In this document: in pieces, positions 51,070-58,239 of the stretch
Layout of the letters: every line of letters begins with the position of its first letter
How positions within the stretch are numbered: position 1 is the stretch's first letter
Translations under genes and position numbers: made by a program
The notes under the pieces: model-generated
The model's input: the letters and a program-made list of their open reading frames with translations, nothing else
Database searches by the model: none
What the model was told of the DNA's origin: nothing
Source of the DNA: Rhodohalobacter sp. SW132
GTDB taxonomy: Bacteria > Bacteroidota > Rhodothermia > Balneolales > Balneolaceae
Direction of reading: 5' to 3'
Assembly: GCF_003390325.1 (NCBI RefSeq)
Contig: NZ_QUOK01000001.1
Coordinates: 744,001 to 808,000, forward strand
DNA: 64,000 nt

Positions 51070-51642
51070 TTACAGCTGACGAATAATCTCACCACAGTTC
51101 ATCATTCGGTCACCGTGATACGGATTCCGGATCTGCTCTTCTCTGCTGAGCCAGTCTGCTGATCCGTCGCGCACCATAGGGCAGCTTTGGTGGTAGATCG
51201 TATATCCCACCGGATTAAACGACTCCACCATCTGGATCATCGCGTTGGATATGCGTTCAAAATAGAATCGCTGATCATCTACATCACTCTCCCCTGCGAG
51301 ATTTGCGGTCTCGGTGCGAATAACCTGTGCAATTCCCAGCCATAGTCCCCGGTTTTCAGCTTCAAGAACTTCATCCATAACGTTATACGTTTCAGCCGAA
51401 AGCTGCTCTGCTTTTTCGGCACCCTGTTCACTATCTGAATCAACAAGTGCATTTTTCAGGTCAAAATAGCGGGTAAGCACGGAATCCATCTCCATTCTGA
51501 AATTGTATGGGAGGTCGGAGGCTTGCTGCTGCTGAAGCTCCATCTGGCGCTGCTGCTGTTGAGTTTGTTCCTCCTCCGTTGGGCCACACGCTGCCATAAC
51601 CAGGATTCCAAGTAAAAACAATATCAGGCTTTGAAGTCTCAT
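51070..51642 (-). CDS. DUF3347-like lipoprotein (third copy)
   Basis: 190 aa lipoprotein with lipobox (MAACG, Cys19) and a Gln-rich spacer (EEEQTQQQQRQMELQQQQ). The rest is a helical DUF3347-like domain with TIYHQSCPMVRDGSADWLSR and NPYHGDRMMNCGEIIRQL, the same motif as the two copies in the metal island 19 kb away. Its partner is the upstream-facing ABC-F gene, 101 bp downstream on the same strand, with no evident functional link. Probably envelope metal handling, from family only. Confidence 0.82.
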   Translation of the reverse strand: MRLQSLILFLLGILVMAACGPTEEEQTQQQQRQMELQQQQASDLPYNFRMEMDSVLTRYFDLKNALVDSDSEQGAEKAEQLSAETYNVMDEVLEAENRGLWLGIAQVIRTETANLAGESDVDDQRFYFERISNAMIQMVESFNPVGYTIYHQSCPMVRDGSADWLSREEQIRNPYHGDRMMNCGEIIRQL

Positions 51643-51914
51643 AAACAGGGTTGGTTAATTTCTTTCAAGACTATTAAGATAAGGATTCCACAGCGATTAT
51701 TTAAAAATGGAAAAATGCTCGACAGACGGTAAAAAGTAATTAGAAGTTTAATGAACAGATACAGAACCAAAAATTTTTTGTGTACTGACTTAAATTCTAT
51801 ATTCTGATGGGGGCAGCAAAAAAACTTGAGTTAATTTCGTTCAAATGCCTTTTTGCTCTCATTTAAATGCTAAGTTTATCTGATCGATCTGCCATTCATA
51901 AAACGAATAACGAT

Positions 51915-52835
51915 ATGAAAATTCATACTATCACAACGGTTTTAACGGTACTTTTATTTAGTGTATTCAGTGCATCTTCGGCTTTGACCGGCCCCGACAA
52001 AACTTCAGGGGATCATAATTCTAATGAAGAGGAAACCCGGCACCTGGCGCTTGTGGCCGGATCTGCAAGTCACGATACAGGCCAGCATGAACACCGGGCA
52101 GGCGTACTGCTGATGGAACGGTGCCTTGCAAATGTCGATGGACTTGAAGTTAGCACACATTTTGAAGGGTGGCCGGAAGACGAATCGATTTTTGAAAATG
52201 CTGATGCGGCGCACTTTTTTATGGATGGCGGCGGAGGACACCCGATCGTTCAGGAAGATCGCCTGGATTTGATTCAACAGTATGTGGATAACGGAATAAG
52301 TATCGGTGCGATGCACTACGGAGTGGAAGTGCCGGCTGAAAATGGCGGTGATCATTTCCTGGAGTGGATCGGCGGATATTATGAAACGGATTACTCGGCC
52401 AACCCGATCTGGGAAGCGGAGTTTGATAACCTTCCGAATCATCCCATCATGCGCGGAGTGGAGCCTTTTACGGTAGAAGATGAGTGGTATTTTAATATCC
52501 GTTTCCGGGACGATATGGTTGGTATTACGCCGCTCCTGGTAACCAAACCGTCAGACGAGACAAGAGATGGCCCCTACGTATGGCCGCACGGTCCGTACGA
52601 TCATATTGTGGAACGGAAAGGCGAAAGTGAAGTCCTTTCATGGGCAGTGGAAAGAAAAGATGGCGGACGTGGTTTTGGTTTTACAGGCGGGCATTTTCAC
52701 AATAATTGGGGCAATGACGGATTCCGGACATACATGCTGAATGCACTGGTTTGGCTGAGTGGTGTTGATATTCCGGCTGAGGGTGTGCAGTGTGCGGTTT
52801 CGGATGCTGACCTGGAGGAAAATCTCGATCACTAA
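51915..52835 (+). CDS. ThuA-like domain secreted protein
   Basis: 306 aa from the ATG at 51915, which directly opens the signal peptide (TTVLTVLLFSVFSASSAL); 16 extra codons upstream are not needed. The body is a ThuA/glutamine-amidotransferase-like flavodoxin fold: LALVAGSASHDTGQHEHRAG, NADAAHFFMDGGGGHPI, GGYYETDYSANPIWEAEFDN and the end GFGFTGGHFHNNWGNDGF with YMLNALVWLSG. Common in Bacteroidota and Planctomycetes next to sugar catabolism; biochemical role unclear. It is convergent with the AI-2E transporter gene (9-bp gap). Confidence 0.85.
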   Translation: MKIHTITTVLTVLLFSVFSASSALTGPDKTSGDHNSNEEETRHLALVAGSASHDTGQHEHRAGVLLMERCLANVDGLEVSTHFEGWPEDESIFENADAAHFFMDGGGGHPIVQEDRLDLIQQYVDNGISIGAMHYGVEVPAENGGDHFLEWIGGYYETDYSANPIWEAEFDNLPNHPIMRGVEPFTVEDEWYFNIRFRDDMVGITPLLVTKPSDETRDGPYVWPHGPYDHIVERKGESEVLSWAVERKDGGRGFGFTGGHFHNNWGNDGFRTYMLNALVWLSGVDIPAEGVQCAVSDADLEENLDH

Positions 52836-52844
52836 AGGCGGGTT

Positions 52845-53954
52845 CTATTCCCGGCCGGGGATCTCTACTTCCTTGCCTAATACATCCTGCACGTAAAAAA
52901 TCCCTACAAAAACCATAGCAACGACTGCAAGCGGCGTGGCAAGTATAATGCCTGCGATACCAAATACAAGCCCAAATGCAACTACAGAAAGAATAACCAG
53001 TGCAGGCGGTATTTTAACCATTTTTTTCTGAATGATGGGAGTGAGCAGGTTCCCTTCAATTTGCTGTACGACCAGATATAAAAGAACAGTGAATAGAGCC
53101 GTCTGCGGACCATCGGAAAAAGCCAGCAGAATAGCCGGTATTGATGCAATGATCGGACCGATAATTGGCACAAAATCGGACACTCCGGCGATAAAACCAA
53201 GAATAAACGGGAGCGGCACACCAATAATCATCAGCCCTATCGTGATGGCTATCCCCACAAAAATCATCGCCATAAACTGACCGGTCAGCCACCGCCATAA
53301 CGCATTTCCGGCAGTATCAAAAGCTTCCAGTACCCTGTCGGTTTTACTTTTTGAAAAAAGCAGGGCGACACCTTTTTTATAGATCGAAGGGTTTATGGCA
53401 AAAAATATCCCGATCATTAAAGTCAGGCCCAGCTTACTGAGCACATCTAAAAATGTGGTCCCAAAGTCGAAAATCATCCCCCCTGCTCCTTCCGGAAGCT
53501 CCGTTTCACTCTCTCCGTTCTCATCATTCTCTTCGGAATCAGATTCAGATTCGGAATCAGATCCGTTTTCACTGCCGACAATCTCTTCACCCATCGGCCA
53601 ACCTCTTATGGTTTCCCGAAGTTCAGAAATCTGCTCCGGAAGTTTTTCGGTCAGTTCATCAAACTCACTGACAATCTGTGCTCCGAACAGAAAGCTGAAA
53701 CCAGCAAACAGGATCAGTAGTGCTGTACCTACAGATACAAGCGACCATGTTCTGCTTAGCGGTGTTTTGTCCTGAACAATAGCAGATAATCCCCCCAGAA
53801 TAATTGCCAGAATTACCCCGGCGAACGCCATCAGAAGTGCATCTTTGATCTGCCAGATGAAAAGTGTAACAGCAAGTATTGCCAATACAACAAGTGTGTA
53901 TTTAGCTACACTACCCGATGTTAAAGATTTTTCGTTTTGTCCGGGTTGTGTCAT
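52845..53954 (-). CDS. AI-2E family transporter
   Basis: Inner-membrane protein, 369 aa with about eight spans. The motifs of the family are present: VLAILAVTLFIWQIKDALLM, GVPLPFILGFIAGVSDFVPI, IGPIIASIPAILLAF and GIAGIILATPLAVVAMVFVG. An unusually acidic loop of Ser/Asp/Glu repeats (GSDSESESDSEENDENGESE, about 122-150) is inserted between spans, likely facing the periplasm. Members export AI-2 or act as Na+/H+ antiporters in halophiles; which applies here is open. Confidence 0.88.
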   Translation of the reverse strand: MTQPGQNEKSLTSGSVAKYTLVVLAILAVTLFIWQIKDALLMAFAGVILAIILGGLSAIVQDKTPLSRTWSLVSVGTALLILFAGFSFLFGAQIVSEFDELTEKLPEQISELRETIRGWPMGEEIVGSENGSDSESESDSEENDENGESETELPEGAGGMIFDFGTTFLDVLSKLGLTLMIGIFFAINPSIYKKGVALLFSKSKTDRVLEAFDTAGNALWRWLTGQFMAMIFVGIAITIGLMIIGVPLPFILGFIAGVSDFVPIIGPIIASIPAILLAFSDGPQTALFTVLLYLVVQQIEGNLLTPIIQKKMVKIPPALVILSVVAFGLVFGIAGIILATPLAVVAMVFVGIFYVQDVLGKEVEIPGRE

Positions 53955-54013
53955 AAAAATCCATGTAAAATCGTACTAATACGACTGTTTTGAGATGATT
54001 TCTTCAGACGGCT

Positions 54014-54172
54014 TTAATTCTTTGCAATGATGTAAACTGCGTGAATAATTCCGGGGATATAACCCAGGATAGTTAGTAAAATATTCAGCCAGAACGCTCC
54101 GGCAAGGCCCACTTCTAAAAAAACTCCAAGTGGCGGCAAAAGAATTGCAATAATGATTTTTAAAATATCCAT
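54014..54172 (-). CDS. Pmp3/YqaE-type small membrane protein
   Basis: 52 aa, two membrane spans, starting at MDILKIIIAILLPPLGVFLE; GAGAGGA-like leader AGAGGAATTTTATCT precedes the ATG. The signature ILLPPLGVFLEVGLAGAFWL plus NILLTILGYIPGIIHAVYII is the Pmp3/UPF0057 proteolipid. Such peptides affect membrane potential and salt tolerance. The frame extends 24 codons further but without family similarity. Confidence 0.87.
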   Translation of the reverse strand: MDILKIIIAILLPPLGVFLEVGLAGAFWLNILLTILGYIPGIIHAVYIIAKN

Positions 54173-54399
54173 AGATAAAATTCCTCTCGTATAATTAAAT
54201 ATTGCCGGATTTTTTACAAAAAAATGCACCTTAAAGAATATCAAAGCCGACTTCCTCTTTGCAATAAAAGAATATAGGGTGGATCAAATCAATATAAAAC
54301 TATTCTTGAAAAAATAGCCTGATGCTAAGAATGAATGATATATTGAAATTTCGCAAGAAACGGGTTTAAAAAAGAAGGGAAAGGTTCGATCTTAAATGT

Positions 54400-55263
54400 A
54401 TGGACAAAGAAAGCAGAAATATTCAGAATATACTGAATTATAACCGAATAGAAGGTGCTATACGGTATATCAGAACTCATTTCAGGGATCAGCCAACTCT
54501 CGAGGCCATTGCTTCAAGTGTTCATCTGAGCCCGCACCATTTCCAGCGAATCTTTACAGAGTGGGCAGGAACCAGCCCAAAAAAGTTTTTAAAATATGTA
54601 ACAGCCGATTATACCAAAGAGATATTGAGAGAAAACCGGCAGCTATCACTTTTTGAAGCAGCCGGAAAAGCGGGCTTATCAGGAACCGGCCGCCTGCACG
54701 ATCTGTTTGTTTCGATTGATGGTATGACACCCGCAGAATTTCGGGATGGCGGAAAAAACCTCGGAATCAACTACAGCTTTAATTCAACCCGTTTTGGGAA
54801 TGTGCTGGTGGCATCTACGGGGCGAGGGATCTGCCACCTTTCCTTTACTCAAAATGAATCGTCATCCTTAAAAAAACTGAAAGCCTGCTTTCCAAAAGCA
54901 GCATATTCACAACAAACAGATATCTGTCAAGAGCGCGCTCTTACAATATTCCGTCGGTCGGATTCTTCTCTGGATACTTTGAAACTACACTTAAGAGGCA
55001 CTGACTTTCAAATAAAAGTGTGGTCGGCACTGCTGAACATCCCATCCGGAATTCTGACCACCTATGGTGATATAGCAAAACAGGCCGGGAATCCGGGCGC
55101 GTCACGTGCAGTGGGTAGCGCCGTTGGCAAAAATCCCGTTGCCTATATCATCCCCTGCCATCGTGTGATCCGTTCCTCGGGAGATATCAGCGGATACCGG
55201 TGGGGAAGCGACAGAAAGAGAGTGATGATTGGCTGGGAAGCTGCCCAGGCAGATCAGAATTGA
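54400..55263 (+). CDS. AraC-type HTH fused to O6-methylguanine-DNA methyltransferase
   Basis: 287-aa Ada-like protein without the N-terminal zinc/phosphotriester domain. Residues 15-115 are an AraC helix-turn-helix pair (IEGAIRYIRTHFRDQPTLEA; SPHHFQRIFTEWAGTSPKKF). Residues 125-285 are the suicide methyltransferase: DFQIKVWSALLNIPSGILTT, NPGASRAVGSAVGKNPVAYI and the acceptor Cys253 in IIPCHRVIRSSG. It repairs alkylated guanine; regulation through the HTH is likely, but the sensing step of Ada is missing. Confidence 0.93.
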   Translation: MDKESRNIQNILNYNRIEGAIRYIRTHFRDQPTLEAIASSVHLSPHHFQRIFTEWAGTSPKKFLKYVTADYTKEILRENRQLSLFEAAGKAGLSGTGRLHDLFVSIDGMTPAEFRDGGKNLGINYSFNSTRFGNVLVASTGRGICHLSFTQNESSSLKKLKACFPKAAYSQQTDICQERALTIFRRSDSSLDTLKLHLRGTDFQIKVWSALLNIPSGILTTYGDIAKQAGNPGASRAVGSAVGKNPVAYIIPCHRVIRSSGDISGYRWGSDRKRVMIGWEAAQADQN

Positions 55264-55541
55264 ACTCTGCCCGAAAAGATCAAATATTTGTGTACGGCAT
55301 AAACCGTCATATTTTCAAACTCATCTCATCATAAAGAGTGGCCCACTCCTGGTTAATCAGTACCGGTATACATGTATCCCCGAAATACAACGCTGCCAGG
55401 AAGTTACGCAGCAGAAGATATAAAGCTGATTTATTTATTGGGCTGGTGACACACGATTTCTTTACCCAAAAAAATATTCATTCTGATCCTGATAATAAAT
55501 ATCGATTTTCAGCGTACATTATCGCTTAACTTAGTTTGTTC

Positions 55542-55570
55542 TTTACATATCAGTCAAAAATATGTAAGAT
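55542..55570 (+). promoter_or_regulatory. Candidate promoter of the aminotransferase/amidase operon
   Basis: TTTACA, 17 bp, TAAGAT, 45 bp before the aminotransferase start, in an AT-rich 351-bp gap. The rest of the gap (55264-55541) shows no gene or repeat that I recognise. Confidence 0.35.
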
Positions 55571-55614
55571 ATATAACTCAATACGACTAAATAATTTACT
55601 ATTACATATAAAGA

Positions 55615-56934
55615 ATGAAATTTTTTAAAAGCAAATCTGAAAAACTACTTGAACGGAGAAAAGCCATTGTAGCCAACGGTGTTGGAGTTTTTAATACTGC
55701 TACAGTGAAGTCGGCCAAAGGGGCTACAATTATAGATTCAGACGGGAAGGAGTGGATCGATTTTGCCGGTGGTATTGGGGTGGTAAACGCCGGTCACTGT
55801 CCGAAATCTGTAGTGAAGGCCATACAGGATCAGGCGGCAAAGTATATCCACACCAGTTTTAATGTGGTTACGTATGAGCCCTACATTGAGCTTTGTGAAA
55901 AACTGGCTGAAATTCTACCGCACGGGGAAGAGACCAAAGCAATGCTTGTAAGCACAGGTGCAGAGGCGGTGGAAAACGCCATTAAAATTGCGCGCCAGGC
56001 TACGAAACGTCAGGCTGTTGTGTGTTACACCGGTGCGTTTCACGGCCGGACCATGATGGCGATGACCCTGACCAGTAAGATTGATTATAAGCTGAATTGC
56101 GGCCCGTTTGCTCCGGAAGTATATCGCCTGCCATTTCCCAACTACTACCGGTACAACCAAAGAGGGGATTTGGATCAGTTTGTGGAGTGGGAATTGAAGC
56201 GTCTGCACGAAAGCATGCGGAATATGGTGGACCCGGCTAACGTAGCTGCCATCATTATGGAGCCCATACAGGGAGAAGGGGGTATCAATCCTGCACCTGA
56301 AAAGTATCTGAAAGGACTGCGAAAATTTTGCGACGACCATGGCATTTTGCTGATTTTTGATGAAGTTCAGAGCGGATTTGGCCGAACCGGGAACTGGGCG
56401 AGCTGGCAGAACTACAGGGTCACACCCGATATCTCCACGTATGCAAAATCATTAGGTTCAGGGATGCCAATTGCCGCTATTCTGGGGAAAGCTGACGTGA
56501 TGGATGCTGCTGCGCCCGGAACCATCGGCGGAACCTACATCGGGAACCCCGTATGCTGCGCTGCCGCTCTTGCCACCATTGCCTATATGGAAGAGATCGA
56601 CCTGAATAAAAAAGGCATTAAAGTGGGCATATACACCCGGAACAGGCTTAAAAAGCTACAGGAAAAATGTCCGCAGATTGGCGACGTGAGAGGGCTTGGC
56701 GCCTTTCTTGCCGTTGAGTTTGTCAAAAACGGAGACCCCCGGCAACCCGATGGTGAGCTGACGGGTAAAATCGTAAAAGCCTGTGCAGAGCGCGGACTCG
56801 TTTTACTAAGCGCGGGAACACACAAAAATGTGCTTCGAATTCTGTCTCCGCTGGTAATTAGTGATGAACAGCTCGATCAGGGACTTAGCATCTTAGAAGA
56901 AGAAACGTTGAAAGCCTGCGGGATAGAATTATGA
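55615..56934 (+). CDS. Class III aminotransferase (4-aminobutyrate/ornithine type)
   Basis: PLP-dependent omega-amino acid or diamine aminotransferase, 439 aa. Motifs: WIDFAGGIGVVNAGHCPKSV, LVSTGAEAVENAIKIARQAT, VVCYTGAFHGRTMMAMTLTS, LLIFDEVQSGFGRTG (cofactor Asp) and STYAKSLGSGMPIAAIL with Lys278 as Schiff base. The layout is that of GabT. The overlapping (4 bp, ATGA) amidase gene and the nearby decarboxylase suggest that it handles an amine end in the same small-molecule pathway rather than plain GABA breakdown; that is inference. Confidence 0.9.
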   Translation: MKFFKSKSEKLLERRKAIVANGVGVFNTATVKSAKGATIIDSDGKEWIDFAGGIGVVNAGHCPKSVVKAIQDQAAKYIHTSFNVVTYEPYIELCEKLAEILPHGEETKAMLVSTGAEAVENAIKIARQATKRQAVVCYTGAFHGRTMMAMTLTSKIDYKLNCGPFAPEVYRLPFPNYYRYNQRGDLDQFVEWELKRLHESMRNMVDPANVAAIIMEPIQGEGGINPAPEKYLKGLRKFCDDHGILLIFDEVQSGFGRTGNWASWQNYRVTPDISTYAKSLGSGMPIAAILGKADVMDAAAPGTIGGTYIGNPVCCAAALATIAYMEEIDLNKKGIKVGIYTRNRLKKLQEKCPQIGDVRGLGAFLAVEFVKNGDPRQPDGELTGKIVKACAERGLVLLSAGTHKNVLRILSPLVISDEQLDQGLSILEEETLKACGIEL

Positions 56935-57872
56935 AACCATTTGCAATTGCCGGTGTTCAAATGAAGGTGTTCGCTACCCAGTCGAACGTGGAAATGATGA
57001 AGGTGAAGCTGGATATTCTGATGAATCTCTATCCCTGGGTGGAGATGGTGGTATTCAGCGAACTTTGTGCCTACGGCCCCCTTATTCATACTGCTCAGGA
57101 AATTGATGGCCCTTTCGAGCTCGAAATGAAGAGAATGGCCAAAAAGCACGGTATCTGGCTCCTCCCCGGATCTATCTTTGAAAAAAGAGGAGATGATGTT
57201 TACAACACGGCTACCGTCTATAATCCTGAAGGTGAGGTGGTCACACGGTACAGCAAAATGTTTCCATTTTATCCGTATGAGGTGGGTGTTAAGCCGGGCA
57301 GTGAATTTTGTGTGTTCGAAGTTCCGGATGTAGGAAAATTTGGTGTTTCCATATGCTACGATATGTGGTTTCCGGAAACCGTTCGCACCCTTACCGTGAT
57401 GGGCGCGGAGGTGATTCTACATCCCACGCTTACAGGCACCATCGACCGGGAAATTGAACTCTCTATTGCCAGGGCATCAGCCGCCACAAACCAGTGTTAC
57501 TTTTTTGATATAAACGGGCTGGAATCAGGAGGCAGCGGGCGTTCCATCATTTGCGGACCGGATGGGAGAATTCTTTACCAGGCCGATTCCACTGAGGAGT
57601 TTATTCCCATTGAAGTGAATATGGAAAAAGTGAAGCGCAGCCGTGAGCTGGGGCTGTTGCGGTTGGGTCAGCCCCTAAAAAGCTTCCGGGACCACATAGG
57701 AGATTTTACAATTTACAAGGAAGGAGCGGATCGTTCCTACCTCGATTCACTCGGCCCGCTTATTAAACCGAACCGCGTGGATGAATTGGCAAAATTGAAA
57801 ATGCAGGAAAAAAATCTGGAGTCTCATGAATCCGGAACGGAATACAAGCGGAATTTGGGTGATGAGGTGTAA
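56931..57872 (+). CDS. Nitrilase-superfamily carbon-nitrogen hydrolase
   Basis: 313 aa, cytoplasmic amidase fold. The Glu-Lys-Cys triad is visible: Glu44 in VVFSELCAYGP, Lys109 in YSKMFPFYPYEVGVKPGSEF and Cys142 in VSICYDMWFPETVRT. Relatives include omega-amidase, N-carbamoylputrescine amidase and aliphatic amidases. The C-terminal 60 residues (DHIGDFTIYKEGADRSYLDS) are an extension beyond the core. The start overlaps the aminotransferase stop, so the two are made together. Confidence 0.88.
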   Translation: MKPFAIAGVQMKVFATQSNVEMMKVKLDILMNLYPWVEMVVFSELCAYGPLIHTAQEIDGPFELEMKRMAKKHGIWLLPGSIFEKRGDDVYNTATVYNPEGEVVTRYSKMFPFYPYEVGVKPGSEFCVFEVPDVGKFGVSICYDMWFPETVRTLTVMGAEVILHPTLTGTIDREIELSIARASAATNQCYFFDINGLESGGSGRSIICGPDGRILYQADSTEEFIPIEVNMEKVKRSRELGLLRLGQPLKSFRDHIGDFTIYKEGADRSYLDSLGPLIKPNRVDELAKLKMQEKNLESHESGTEYKRNLGDEV

Positions 57873-57908
57873 GATGTTAATTGTTTGGAGTTGTTTGAGG
57901 AGAATGAC

Positions 57909-58106
57909 ATCCCCTCTCGAAAGGGGAAATGTACAGACTCGATACGACGAAGTCGTGATTGGGTCAAACGAGGGGTGTGTTCGATGGGACCAAAAGCCTA
58001 ACTCTAATTGGAAAGCCAAAACAACGTCTGGAAAACACCCCTGATTCTCAAAACAGTCCGCCAGTTGGCGGATTCTTTTTCAAATCTGTCCCCTCTCAAG
58101 AGGGGA
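57909..58106. repeat. Long hairpin repeat, G-rich class (copy 4)
   Basis: Bounded by ATCCCCTCTCGAAAGGGGAA and TCCCCTCTCAAGAGGGGAT, inverted; inner GAGGGGTGTGTTCGATGGG against AAAACACCCCTG. Related to 24941-25126 and 29032-29216. It fills most of the 367-bp gap between the amidase and decarboxylase genes; the remaining bases show nothing else. Confidence 0.7.
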
Positions 58107-58239
58107 TGTTCTTTTACTTCAAAATGTCGAATCCTCAAACAATCCATCAAGAACCAACAATTTTTTAAAAGCCTAAAACCCACACACAAAACTGTAACCA
58201 TCTTGTTATAACCCGTCCACCCAAAAAAATCCAAAGCCG

